NCBI GenBank assembly: GCA_963681505.1
Contig: OY811985.1
Coordinates: 4,655,183-4,719,182 of the forward strand
DNA length: 64,000 nt
Origin: Eunapius fragilis
Lineage: Eukaryota; Porifera; Demospongiae; Spongillida; Spongillidae
Reading direction: 5' to 3'
Below are positions 32,974-48,300 of this stretch, in pieces; positions within the stretch are counted from its first letter, which is position 1; the number at the start of each line of letters is the position of its first letter. Both the position numbers and the translations under genes were made by a program. The notes beneath the pieces were generated by a model, which saw only the letters and a list, made by a program, of their open reading frames with translations, was not told the DNA's origin and did no database searches.

Positions 32974-35184
32974 CTATGGTGGCAGATAATAAGCATGATT
33001 AAAATACGTTACTAATATGAACACAATTGGAATCTAATTACAGTGAAGTGCCCCCCCAGCTACCATAAAGCCCATAATAATGAATACACACTAACTATTG
33101 GAAGTCCGTTGCCTGCCTGATGACATACACTGACAGGTTGTTTAACAGAAGGGTCACCATGGTTACATACACTAGCATGACATTTAAACAGAAGCTCGAG
33201 AGGCGGCATCACCACTGCTATAGTAATAATCACCATGGTGAAAATGTCAACCTCTTCCTACATGACTGCACAATAACCTGCTGAGACCAACTAATTTGTT
33301 ATAAATTTAATTTTAAAATGAACCTAGCAGTACGGCAAATTCCTATCTGGTATGCATGTGTGCACTTGTGTACGGTGGACATACCCGCTCTCTACGAGCT
33401 TGCTCTTCTGCCTTGAGATAAACTTCCACCTATTAAAAGAAAAAAGAACTAACACTTAAGCGCATGTGTGTACGTGTGTGTGTGTGCTTGTGTGTGTGTG
33501 TGTGTGTGTGTGTGTGCATACCAGCTCAAGGCCAGACTTTATGTTTACCATCACACATGCACAAACAAGAATCCATACGAAACCCAAGGCGATAAAATGT
33601 AGTCGTACCCCTCCCTCTTATCACACATTTACAGGGGGCACAACAATGGGATGCTGGGTGAGGTTTCCCTTCCTTTTCCTTCATCCTGTCCCTCATCCTG
33701 TCTAACACCACAACTACAACTCATGCACCAAACCGCACAAAGCCAACAACCATGGAGCAAAGATTTGAGGTGAGCCATAAATGAAGAAGGCGCACTAGTT
33801 GGGTTTTTAAGAGCAATTATTTCTGTGTCCACATGTGCAAAGACCAAAGCTAAAACTGATGAAGCTACAGAACATTCAACCAATGAATAAGCAGTGTGCT
33901 TCAAGGTTGGCCCACTGTGTGTATAATAGATCACCTAGTCATATTCTGTCATCATGCCAATAAGCAAAGGCGCCATGAAGGTGATTATTACATATATGAC
34001 CACACATGACTCAGGAAGGAAGATGTTTCACCCTGTGGTGGCTTCAAGACAAAATACAAACCAAATTAGATAGCACAACAACTCAACGTTGTGACGCAGT
34101 GTTGTTTGCACACAGCACTAACGATTACAGTTGAGCAATATGGTCTCTCATCTACTTGGCACGAACATCCCCCCACTGGGCACCAACACCCCCACTGGGC
34201 ACCAACACCCCCCACTGGGCACCAACACCCCCCACTGGGCACCAACACCCCCCCACTGGGCACCAACACCCCCCACTGGGCACCAACACCCCCCACTGGG
34301 CACCAACACCCCCACTGGGCACCAACACCCCCCCACTGGGCACCAACACCCCCCACTGGGCACCAACATCCCCCCACTGGGCACCAACACCCCCCACTGG
34401 GCACCAACATCCCCCCACTGGGCACCAACACCCCCCACTGGGCACCCACTGGGCACCAACACCCCCCACTGGGCACTACTGGGCCTAGAGCGGTCACTTT
34501 AATATGCAGTATATGTTGCATCCTACTGTACCAGTCCTTACTGCTCTCGACTGCTTGACAAAGGGATAGCAAGAAATGGTCTACTAGGAGTATGTGTTAA
34601 CCATTTATTTCTTAAGGGTGACCATTTTGGCACTCAATACACAGCTGTACACACAATCCTGATCAGAAAAAAGGGAATACGTTTTCAGTTTTTTTTTTTT
34701 TTTTAATTGTGCAAACAACGAAGTGCAATTATGGCCCAAGATGATCCTAATTGACGGTGACAACTACGTACACGGCATGTTACATATGGACTGTTTTTTG
34801 GTAGAATGAAATCGTATACATGTAAGATCATTATAGATATTTGCAAGCAAATCAAGTCAATCAAGCAAGGGAGGATACCATTTAACATATAAGAGCATAC
34901 CCACAGCAAACTACATCACCAGCAGCTTTTGTTGCAACATGGGTCAGAGCACAAGAAATAGCTGTTCTTGTAATTTGGACTAAACATTTCAATGTGGTGA
35001 CACACAATCACCTATTCAAGCCCTTTTGAACCCCCAACCTATTTCACAATGTGTGGTTGAACAGAGCCCCGAGAACACGCTACCAGCAGATGGCATCTTC
35101 AACAAAACAAATTAATGAGCCATACCCAACATAAGAATGTGGCAGCAGCTCTTCAGCATGTGCACACACACATGTACACACATG

Positions 35185-35215
<31 letters not shown>

Positions 35216-38200
35216 ACACAAAGTATAATGCCTGCTGCACCGATTAAAAATTAGTGGAACAAATTGCAACACTGCCACGCAAGGGTTGTGTGCACAAGCA
35301 AACTATTTACATCAGCAAACCCAGCTCATTACATACATGCCTACACCGATTAATTTACCAGAAATGACAGTCGTTTCTCACGTCTCTTCTCGACCCTCAG
35401 AAGGCCTTCCTTCACCAGCTTTTCTGCAACATCTACGTTGTCCTTGGTGAGTGAAGCATACTCCTGCAGGGTAGGGACAAGTATCGTGCAGTGATGCACC
35501 CAAATAAAATAACGGAATCAGCATGCATGGCCAGGACGGCAGTACTGGAACCTTCACACTACATGGTTAGTTAGCCTTATGCATGGATCTGTGAATTGGT
35601 ACTCACACCACCACCAAACAGCTCACCAACTACCAACTGCAACACGGGAACACCACGCAAAGGGTAAAGGGCATGTGCCCACACATACACAACAGCAGGC
35701 AGAGCTGCGCATACCTGAAGTGCTAATAACTATGGTGGTGCAACACACGGCACACATAAGCCATGCACCAGTTGGCAAACACGCTGCGTTCCCAGACAAG
35801 GTTGCAAGAGCACCATGAGGTAACAACTCGCAATAATTTACACACACACACACACACATGAACCTTCAGGTGTTCAGGTAATACCACTGCCCAATGCTAC
35901 ACAATCCATAAACACACTCCACATCCCCAAATAAGCCGATGCAAGTTGTCTCAATACATGGTATGCTGTGCTTGGAAATGAGCTACCAGGTCACTCCCGA
36001 AAGCAAACCAGAGTATATGTACATAAGTGGGTAAAAAATAATTTGCAACCAAGCAACACGGGTAAACAAAACCCATCACTGTAAAGTACACAAGGCACCA
36101 ATATGGTCAACAAACGTCTGGTGTCTTACTTTGAGGATTACACCAAGGCACTGTGAACAGCAGCCTCCCAACAATCTGCTCACGGTAAGGAATGCAACTA
36201 CAAGGAATATTTACTTAAGTTATTAAGCAGTGCCCACATGTTCCAGTCAGTACTGAAGATATCCTAACGGAATAATAAGATTTTACTGACTGGTCCTGCT
36301 GCTGCTTGTCCAACCAAATCTAGTTAGGGTGTTGTTTGTAGGTATTCATTTATCTAGTGAGTGATAGTCGGTGTTATGCTTATATGACTTGCTATTTAAA
36401 TAAATAGTGCTTGACTGTGGACCTAAAAATAGCACGGATTTGGTGAAATATCCATCACCACTCATTTTCTTTCCTGGCATCCATCAATGTTTCACATAAA
36501 ATAAACTTGGACTGTACCCAAAAATTCTTAAACCAAGACAAGATTGTTTGTTTTTCCTGAGCGCACAGGTCTGTGTGGCCTAAATCACACTAATAAATTT
36601 AAAGTATAACATTCTTTATTCCAGCGACCTCAAGCACAATGACAGGGCATTATGCCATCGTTAGAATACGTGAAGCTAACTTTGCCTCCCTTTGAAAATC
36701 AAACATAAGGAAGTCTTCCTGTGTAACAAGAGGCTTCTGTTAAGAGTAGTCTTGGAGGTTTCCATTCTTCACTGATCAGCCTGTAACCACATCCATGTAT
36801 AGTTGGAATACAGCTACTGACACCTCTATTAAGGGTGGCAAATCAATTGCTAACCTAAAACCGATTTCTGACACTTGACTACAAAAATCATTTTTGTCAT
36901 TTAGGGTCATTGCTTCATGCACACAAGGTAACGAAGTGTTGACATCCCCAAACATATTAACATGGGTGCAATCAGTTCCACAAACGGACTTGACAGCAAT
37001 AGCCAGGACCAAAATAACTTCAAGTTGCAACGATATGCAATGTATGCAGAGTGACCAAATCAAAACTTGCCTGATTGCAAGCTAAATCTTACAATTAAAA
37101 TACATTTTCAGCATTCACCTGACTCTGAGAGGTCAGAATCAACATCTCAACATTCGGAATAATTTTAAATAAGCACGTCATATTCATATTAATTTAATAT
37201 TATGCAACTACACAGCACATCAGATCTCCAACTGGTTATCTGTATACTAAATAGACTATCTTCAGAGGAGTGTTTTGGGGGTCAGACAACATCTTACAGC
37301 TAAATCATTGCAGCTGATTAGCCAAGTAAACACAGGGCATTTGATCAAAGTGGTATCAGGAATGAATTTCCAAACATTTTATACAGCATAACTGTACTGG
37401 ACTTCATGACAACATACACGTAGCACTTTACTAACCTCTTTTTGGACTTTGTATTCTACGTTGAGCATAAGCGTTTTCCCCTGAAATGAAGCCAGCCAGT
37501 AATGAACCACACGTGTGTGCAGTAGTGCGGCGCATACATACCATGACTTCCTCACTGAAGGCTGCATTTGCCTCCTCCTTCCAGTCCTCCTGCACATGGG
37601 AATGAGGCAACAGAATGTAAATAACAACCGTCAAGTGAATACAAGGGGTTGCAACCAGAAAATAAAAAGATGGAGATCTAATGCCTCGGGTACACATGCA
37701 AAACATAATCAGAGACTGGGCTAGGAGGGAAGTACCAGTGTGGACGAAAGGGGAAGTAGTGCACAGGGCACAGTGTACATTTGCAAATAAAGATTACAGC
37801 ATGGATTGATAAGGTAGATAATGATCTATTGAGTTCATCATCAACAACTACATCTCCTCTCTAACCCCCTGCTGCATCTCTCTCTTGCCCCTTGCCCATT
37901 GCTGTTCACTCTTGGCTATACACAGATGGCCTCCAGGTGCTAATTACCATAAACAAGACCATTAGAGGCTAAGGTGGGGTATGGTTTTTTTAAAAGTAGC
38001 CCAACCGTGTTTACTTGTTGCAATTTATGATGGCTGCATATCCATATATTTCACCCAAAAAAATGCAATTGGTATTCAACTTGCAAACTACAAGTAACAG
38101 CTTCCACAGTTAAAATATGACACCTTCCTAAAGGGGTGCCGACTCACATCTTCAATAGGTACAACACAAGCCAAGTGGTACTCTTTGGCTTGTGGAGGAA

Positions 38201-41200
38201 GTCTAATCAAGAGGAAATGGAAAACAATAAAAATAATGCCCACACACACACACACACAACATACATACACACACGCGCGCGCGCGCACGCATGAACATAC
38301 ATACATATGCACACACACATGCACACACACACACATGCACACACACACATGCACATACACGCACACACATCCATAAATAAATGCAATACCAAATACCCAA
38401 GAAGTGGGGTCCCTACAATAACTCTCCTTTAAGATGTTCTACTACCACACTCCTTCCCCAACCAACACATGCCTTACACGCAGTTTCATGTACCAACTTC
38501 TACCATTATTCAACAGCACTTATTCATAAATCATTACATCAACAAGACACAGTGACCTCATATCATAATCATCCCGTAAGGGAGGAGGCGTGAATCACCA
38601 CAGAGATAAGTACACACAAATGCCACACCTATGCCATACAAAAGCACAAGAGCTGTGCTGACATGGAATATTTTCACACGAGTGATGTGTTACACCATGC
38701 AAAAAAGCACAAGGGCTTAGCTGATCTGGATTATTCTCACACAAGTGTTGTGTTACACACCATAACCCCACAAAAAAGTGGCTAAAGACATTTCCACACT
38801 AGCAATTTTAAACCAAATTGAACTGTATTTTGGGTGAATGGATTTGGCCAGTGCCCAATGCAGATCAATCTGGTTTGTGGTTGCTAGAGTGGAAACATCT
38901 TAGTTCCTGGGAACTGGGGTGTGACTGCCTGCAATTTAGTAATTTTCATATGCTGATTCAATGCCCCACTACTGATCATCAAAAAACGAAGTGGCTAGGA
39001 AAACGTCTTGTTCACTGCATCAGTAATTTTAACTGCCTCTGTCTCTGTTAACAACACTTACAGCTGCAACAATCACATAAAGTTAGCAGCTGCACAATCA
39101 AATAAAGTTAGCAGCTGCAACAACACTAGGCTGACAACTGCAATACAATCAAGCTGTTTGTACACAGCTGCAATGGGGGGCAATAACCAACCAGCTTCAT
39201 GTGCTTACAACTAACTCCCCCAAATATTCCACAGTTCAGCTTATCCTGCATTGTGCATGATATTCTCAAATTGGTTGTCTTACCATAAAGTGTTGCATAT
39301 AAGCCCCTGGCCCCCCCTCTACCCCTATTGAAAAAAATTAATGACTGTGTGTATCTGTTTCGCTGTGAAGGAGAGCGTCCTTCCTTTTCTGAAGCAATGT
39401 TTTGACTGTAAAACAATAGAGCAGCACTTGCTCAACATCGCCCACAAGACATCCCAACCCAATTAGAAAGCAACCAAAAACGGAAAACCACAACTGTAGG
39501 GAACGTTTTCCCCCTGGAGTGTATCTACATATGCTATGGAAAAAAAAATCGCTTTTAACCTGCTTCGGCTTCAATTTGATGGTCAGTGTGTATGTTGTCA
39601 TGAGACTACAGCTGCTACTCCAGGGGGTATTGGGTACCCCAGGGATACTGAACACTGTACATTTACATGGAACGGAATGATGATGTACTGTAAATAAGTT
39701 TCTCATGTCACATGTCATAATGTAAGAATATGCCCAAAGGACTAGCCAGCAGAACCCCATTACAATGATGCCTATCTTGCTTATCTCTGTCCCAAGTGCA
39801 GCTGCACCACACATAGCAGTTGGGCCATCTGTAGTTCCAGATAAATTTAATCTGCCACATGCAGAGTATAGACATGTGTGAGTGTATTGTGGGCATTATG
39901 GAAGTACAAAGCCATAGCATGTAGCAGTCCAGCTGATTTAATAAGATAACAGGGTCAAGGTCACATGGACACAACAAGGTAAAGGTCACATGCACAGGAC
40001 ACAACAAGGTAAAGATCACATGCATAGGACACAACAAGGTAAAGGCCACATGCATAGGACACAACAAGGTAAAGGCCACATGCATAGGACACAACAAGGT
40101 AAAGATCACATGCATAGGACACAACAAGGTAAAGGTCACATGCATAGGACACAACAAGGTAAAGGCCACATGCATAGGACACAACAAGGTAAAGGCCACA
40201 TGCATAGGACACAACAAGGTAAAGGCCACATGCATAGGACACAACAAGGTAAAGGTCACATGCATAGGACACAACAAGGTAAAGGTCACATGCATAGGAC
40301 ACAACAAGGTAAAGGTCACATGCATAGGACACAACAAGGTAAAGGTCACATGCATAGGACACAACAAGGTAAAGGTCACATGCATAGGACACAACAAGGT
40401 AAAGGCCACATGCATAGGACACAACAAGGTAAAGGTCACATGCATAGGACACAACAAGGTAAGGTTCACATGCATAGGACACAACAAGGTAAAGGTCACA
40501 TGCATAGGACACAACAAGGTAAAGGTCACATGCATAGGACACAACAAGGTAAAGGCCACATGCATAGGACACAACAAGGTAAGGTTCACATGCATAGGAC
40601 ACAACAAGGTAAAGGTCACATGCATAGGACACAACAAGGTAAAGGTCACATGCATAGGACACAACAAGGTAAAGGTCACATGCATAGGACACAACAAGGT
40701 AAAGATCACATGCATAGGACACAACAAGGTAAAGGTCACATGCATAGGACACAAGGTAAAGGTCACATGCATAGGACACAACAAGGTAAAGGTCACATGC
40801 ATAGGACACAACAAGGTAAAGGTCACATGCATAGGACACAACAAGGTAAAGGTCACATGCATAGGACACAACAAGGTAAAGGTCACATGCATAGGACACA
40901 ACAAGGTAAAGGTCACATGCATAGGACACAACAAGGTAAAGGTCACATGCATAGGACACAACAAGGTAAAGGTCACATGCATAGGACACAACAAGGTAAA
41001 GGTCACATGCATAGGACACAACAAGGTAAAGGTCACATGCATAGGACACAACAAGGTAAAGGTCACATGCATAGGACACAACAAGGTAAGGTTCACATGC
41101 ATAGGACACAACAAGGTAAAGGTCACATGCATAGGACACAACAAGGTAAAGGTCACATGCATAGGACACAACAAGGTAAAGGCCACATGCATAGGACACA

Positions 41201-44200
41201 ACAAGGTAAGGTTCACATGCATAGGACACAACAAGGTAAAGGTCACATGCATAGGACACAACAAGGTAAAGGTCACATGCATAGGACACAACAAGGTAAA
41301 GGTCACATGCATAGGACACAACAAGGTAAAGGTCACATGCATAGGACACAACAAGGTAAAGGTCACATGCATAGGACACAACAAGGTAAAGGCCACATGC
41401 ATAGGACACAACAAGGTAAGGTTCACATGCATAGGACACAACAAGGTAAAGGTCACATGCATAGGACACAAGGTAAAGGTCACATGCATAGGACACAACA
41501 AGGTAAAGGTCACATGCATAGGACACAACAAGGTAAAGGCCACATGCATAGGACACAACAAGGTAAGGTTCACATGCATAGGACACAACAAGGTAAAGGT
41601 CACATGCATAGGACACAACAAGGTAAAGGTCACATGCATAGGACACAACAAGGTAAAGGTCACATGCATAGGACACAACAAGGTAAAGGTCACATGCATA
41701 GGTGGGTGGATGGCTGATGTGGGCTAATGTTTTTGGTGGAGTTATTTTAGTGGACTCCTTGTGTGCTGTGTGCTTGAGAAGAGTGCATGCAGTACAGGTT
41801 GAGGACAACTTCAGTTATGGACAAGTCATAGATAATGTACCCCTGCATAATACAGAGATATGGGTTCAAGTAGTCAGATATAAAGGTCAACTAATGCCCT
41901 GGCCACACCAGAATGCAATTGTGTACTTCTCTGTACTTCATAACTACTTGTACTTGATGAAGCTGTGGGTAATTTAATGGCAAACTGCACCACCCAAAAT
42001 ACCTCACCCTCTCATTTGAGATACACTTTCCATCTTTATTCTCCCAAAATAAAGTACACCAAATTGCTGCATACTCCTTAGTTTTTCCATTGATGAATTA
42101 TGGGTAACCTGCATAATTTAATGATTTTTGTGACATTTGCATTTGCCAGTTTGAAAGAGCATTGCTTGTGTGTGGGTCAGTCTTTTTTTGTACAGTAGCG
42201 GCTCACGTATAAGGAAAACCACGCACCCGCGTATAACGAAAAATAATTACATTCATCTGGAAAAAAAAGTAAGCTGTTACACCCATGTAGTGTTCTTAAG
42301 CCAACCCTCCGGATTGCTACTGCTACTCCACATAACGAAATTCAATGTCAATGAATTTGCAACTCGTTAACGTTGCTACCCCTCCGCCCCCTGAGAAAAA
42401 AAACTGTCCCGTATCTGAACGAGCGCATCTGCGTAACCATGAACGCTTCCTTCAACAATTCAAGCGTTCAGGGTACGGAGATGCGTTTGTTTAAACACGA
42501 AACAGATTTTTTTTCCCCAAACCCTCCCGTTTGGGGAAAAAAAAAATCTGTTTTGTGTTTAAACAAACGCATCTCCGTACCCTGAACGCTTGAATTGTTG
42601 AAGGAAGCGTTCATGGTTACGCAGATGCGCTCGTTCAGATACGGGACAGTTTTTTTTCTCAGGGGGCGGAGGGGTAGCAACGTTAACGAGTTGCAAATTC
42701 ATTGACATTGAATTTCGTTATGTGGAGTAGCAGTAGCAATCCGGAGGGTTGGCTTAAGAACACTACATGGGTGTAACAGCTTACTTTTTTTCCAGATGAA
42801 TGTAATTATTTTTCGTTATACGCGGGTGCGTGGTTTTCCTTATACGTGAGCCGCTACTGTACTACAATGGGGATGTACCCATCAGATGGGATTACATTAG
42901 TGTGGTTACAGAGTTAAAGTATTCATCAATTTGATTGTAAGGTATAAGCATACAGTGTAGTTGAAATCACACCTTTTTTTTTTTTAAAGCAGGAGTTATA
43001 TTGGTGTGGGCACAGGGTTAAAAGTATTCATCAATTTCATTGTAAGGTATAAGAATAAAGTGTAGTTTAAATCATACAAAACAAAATATTTAAAAGCAGG
43101 GGTGAACTTAAAAGTTGCCTCAAATCAGATTATGACTACCAAAGCATATTTTGCTGCTACCCATATAACATGTGTCTACAGCATGCGTCAGCAATGACGT
43201 CATCAACAGCAATGTGTCATCAATAACAAAGCATGCAAACCACAAAGAATGTAAAAAATACATTTTGTTTTATTTATATTTATAAATAATCATGCAATGG
43301 AAAGAGCTGTGCTTACCCTTACAATAAGTCCACTGTTTTAAACAACTGTATGTACAATGGTCCTTCGTTACTATCTGCAATGCAGCTATCTAAATGTAGG
43401 ATGCTGGGTTCCCATTTAAAGCCACTGCTGTATATCAATCACATACGTTAAACGTGCAGTGGCTCAGCATAGAATCGAACAAGAATACTATTTCCGTTCT
43501 ATTGTATAGCGCTACCCTTCCTGGAACAATTAGAATGATGTTTTTGCAATAGCATGATTACTGCAAATCATCATCAGTAGTATTAAATAGTCTTTTTGTT
43601 TACATAGTCACTGTGAGGTGTTAATGGCGACACAGTAACAGAGAACCTACAAGGTTTACAAATGCAAGTCAACACGCCAGACCATCTCCTTGCCTAAAAC
43701 TTCTGTGTCTGTAGTTGGATGCACACATGTTAGCACATCTGAAATATGTACATTCATAGTATCATCATGCATTGGGTAGGCCAAATGACCTTGCCGGTAT
43801 ATGATGTAGAAGTATTAACTATTAGGATGGCACTTTGTGATTCATTTTTAATGACTACACAGCCAAGCCAGTGTCTGCGACAGTGACATAGCCACCCATG
43901 TCATTAATTGGAATGGATTGAACACTACCTGCCAATGCTACCTTTCGAATCTACGCTGCTTGATAAGGATTTTACTTCAACAGTGTTGGTAGTAACTGGT
44001 ACAAAGCTGTGGAGCCAATGAGTTCCAGCTCTACTCCATGCTCATGCTGTGTTGCAAACCTTGCAAGTGCATCCCTTTAGTCTGGCTCAACTGCTAACTC
44101 GGTGAGCATTGCTTCAGTCATGATCTTTCCTACTACTGAAAGCCTATAGAGCCAGCCTTCAGCGGCTTTACCAATGACCAAATACTCACTGCAACACCAC

Positions 44201-45262
44201 CTATACGAATAATAATACTTGCCATTATTGGGATTCTGCCCATAGCCAGAGTATAAGAGCAACCATATGTCTATATAAAAGTTAGACACTGAAACCGAGG
44301 AAATCTATGCGATTTAGAACGCCCGAGGGCCTTGTGCAGTAGCATTCCAAGCAGAAGCTTGGGTGCCACTAAGGGCCAGAGGAATTCTATATGCAGATCA
44401 CAAAGGTTTTAGTGTCTAACTGATTTAGACTATAGTAACCAATAAACAGGGTGCAGGCATTCTAATATAGAATATCGCTTGGATGCCATCCTCTGTACTT
44501 TGTAACCCCCCCTAAATTTTTACATAAATTAGATACCAGCATATGATCTATCAGACTGCAGGATTTCATAGTATAGGCTTCCAAATGGAACAAAAAAAAC
44601 TCGTTGTATGTATGGGGTGCATTTACATTCCTTGAGTGTAGAACGATTCTTTTGAGTGAAAGCGTTCTTCAAAAAGCTGATAGGGCCCCCACTGTGAGAA
44701 AGGTTACCTTTCAATACTGCATTATTTTGCACAGCAATTGGGAAATGGATATCTACATTGGTCCTGTGATAGCTGTTTACAGTGACAAACCTCCAATGCG
44801 CAGCAACTAAGCAAGAAAAGGAAGGTACATTACTTGTACCCAGGGTCTAAGCTACACAAAGGTACATTACTTGTACTCAGGGTCTAAGCTACACAAAGGT
44901 ACATTACTTGTACCCAGGGTCTAAGCTACACAGTGGCCTAAGCAGGAGCCGGAAGATGATTATTACATGCATGTCTAGGCAAGAACAAGGATACCTTACT
45001 GAACACAGTGGTCTACATATAGAGGCAAGCCAAAGTTCATGGAATTTAGAAAATGATTTGCCACATATGTTTAATATATGAAAATTTAAATATACCCCAG
45101 ACCTTTAGTAAATGTTACACTACAAAGTGTCAATGCAGACACACCAAACATAACTGCTGATGTTGAATAGCACTGTCCCAGGACAGACACAGCAAACATT
45201 CAGCCAAGGTCAGACAACACACACACACACACGCACACACACACACACGCACGCACACGCGT

Positions 45263-45337
<75 letters not shown>

Positions 45338-48300
45338 CCCAGCAAAGGATGAAGGCAGGGATGCCAAGTTTGTGGCTGGTAACACTTGATGCTGAGGATT
45401 AATGTGTCAAAATATAAAGTTTTGTTTCTTGTGCATTCCATTCTACTCAAAAGCACATCGTAGGAGCTAAATACATACTGATTTCACATAGCCGATGACA
45501 AAAGGTCACTACTATGGTTATTCCGTGTACATGACAAATGTAATAATTTGCCATCAATGCACTCGACCAATCACAGTACAGAAACTCACATTTCCAAAGT
45601 CCACATAGAGTACGTGAACTTCTTGGCTTGAGACAACTTTCTCTATCAATGCCCTATACCTAATGAGAAGAAAAAAAGAAATAGAAAGAAAAAACACTTT
45701 TGAGTCAGGATACAAAGTGCAACCATACCAACACCTACCACATGTTTAGAACTGCATGTTGGTAGTAAGTGTGTAGTGTATTTATTGCCAATGATCAAAA
45801 TGCCTAAATATGCTGCGGCATATGCAGCCATTTTTTCCTATTGCATTCTTGTTTGGAATGGAAATTGTAATGATGAGACCTATAACTGTAAAAGAGTTAC
45901 CTTCTGCCTGAACCTAATTATTTGACCAATGAAATTGGGGAGAGGAAGCCAGTAGATGTCGACAGACTTGCTGCATGTATCGCTACTCCCAAGTCTTCTG
46001 CTGTATCAGCTTTGTACGGAAGGCTAAGCATCGTCCTAGTCTGAACCAACGCAAGGGCCATATTGGCTAGGCTCCGGTGTATTGACTCATTGTGTCTATG
46101 TAGTATTTCAGTATATTATGAAATTTGTAATTTAAAAACTTGTACATGTTGGTAATTTTATTTCCTTTATCACCGGATCCATGAGAATTGAACATTTTAT
46201 TGTTGTCCAAACCAACTTTGTGAAAGCTAGTCGGACAACGCAGATGCCGGGAAAAGATCACCCAACCATTGTAAGGTAACATGTTTCCTGGCCCTGACCC
46301 TAACTGGTATGATTGTAAGTGACAAAGTACGACACCGTAAAATTTATTGGTCTCGAGAAAGCATTGCCAAGTAAACTTTTCCCCTAGGCCATTTAGAATA
46401 GGTTTGAATATGCTGTTAAATTTCTTATGGTAGGACTATGAGGCCGCAAGAGGTATTAACAATGAGGCCGCAAGAGGTACTAGCAATGAGGCCGCAAGAG
46501 GTATTAACAATGAGGCCACAAGAGGTACTAGCAATGAGGCCACAAGAGGTACTAGCAATGAGGCCACAAGAGGTTAGCAATGAGGCCGCAAGAGGTTTGC
46601 AATGAGGCCACAAGAGGTTAGCAATGAGGCCGCAAGAGGTTTGCAATGAGGCCACAAGAGGTTAGCAATGAGGCCGCAAGAGGTTTGCAATGAGGCCACA
46701 AGAGGTATTAGTAATGAGGCCGCAACAAGTATTATACTTCCAATTGGCTTTTACATGCAGTTCATGTATAAAATTCACTTGCAGTTGTTTTGCTTCATGA
46801 GCAGACAAGGCACATGTGGCTGTAATTTAACCTGGGAACTAGCATGTCAGAGTAGAAGGCTAATATATGTATAAGCTGTAGAATGTACTTAGTGAAAGAC
46901 ACTTCTAGTTATGTATCAGATATATAATATCTCTTTCTAAGATATATATGAACTTGAGCTAATATGTGGTTTCAGATCTCAGATGTGGATAGTCCAATGC
47001 TTTATTATGCTAGCTTGGGGGGGGGGGGGGGGGGAGGGCACTGAAACACCCATGCATCTAGACTTCGGCCTACCAAAATAATAGGGAGTTTTATGCTTGT
47101 TCAAAGTTGTTTGATGCTTGCATGATAGGCTATCGCCAGAATTTTCTTCTGAGCATATTTACTTCTGAGCATATCTAACCGTTTTCAAATTCAGAAACCT
47201 TCTCAGAACAAAAGTGTGTCGTTGTTCAGTAATGGTCTTAACCTCTCGACTTAAAATGGATGCAGGTCATTGGCGATTTTAGTTGCAAGGCTGGAAATAC
47301 ATGTAGTTTAAAAGCATTATCTGGACAGTTGAACCCTGTGGCACACATGTATCTGCAACAGTTAGAGCCCTTCCAACTAATTGAGTTTGACTAAACAGGT
47401 CAAAAACAACAACAACAACAATAAAAGTTCAACTCTCATGGATCTGGTGTTAAGCAACAATCACAGTAAACACAATTATTGCTCACTGCAGCCATTTCCA
47501 ATCGACATAATTACCAACTACTTACGTAGCAGAATAAAGGTACAATGATGACAAGTAGTGGTACACCATCCCACCAGTGCAAAGCCATATCAACTTCCTA
47601 AACAGCACACCTTCTGACAAAGGCACATACATGTTTTAGGACTAAGTTTCTGCTCATCCCAGTTGTCCATACCGAGAAGAAATTTCACCAATGCAAAAAG
47701 TTGCTATGGTAACATCTTCCATATAACCAATGAAACTGATAAGTACACTTTGCTTGCCTTCCATTGCATTTTCTTCCCCAATATCTCAGGTAAGCAGACA
47801 TATAAAACTCTGATTCCATACTAATCCAACCGAGCATAACTCACATTCCCATTGTACGTACACCCACACCGATACGCTCCTGTACATATAAAACAATGCC
47901 TCTTGCATGTGCATGCAGCAATACAAAAAAAATAGGAGCTGTCCTTATTAATTATCCATAGAAGAAAAATAACAATGTCACACAACAGTAACAGGTTCAC
48001 CAGATAATTCAAATGTTGGGCATCTTTTAAGTTGCAGACTGGTACAGCCTAGTCACACACCCATGCTAATACCCCTGGTCTATACTCTCATACACCATGG
48101 TGGGTCTGGAGGCATGCTAATACCCCTGGTCTATACTCTCATACACTATGGTGGTCTGGAGGCATGCTAATACCCCTGCTCTATACCCTCATGCACCATG
48201 GTGGTCTGGAGGCATGCTAATACCCCTGCTCTATACCCTCATGCACCATGGTGGTCTGGAGGCATGCTAATACCCCTGCTCTATACTCTCATACACCATG

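Noticed and set aside
39708..41808. Long open frames on both strands ([10 protein letters not shown] and [10 protein letters not shown] types)
   Set aside because: A 30-bp repeat without stops keeps frames open; no domain, no start context, and the region is inside an SND1 intron.
43470..43500. tRNA-like TTCGATTC piece on the minus strand
   Set aside because: No matching acceptor stem, A box or cloverleaf could be drawn around it; no tRNA is supported in the window.
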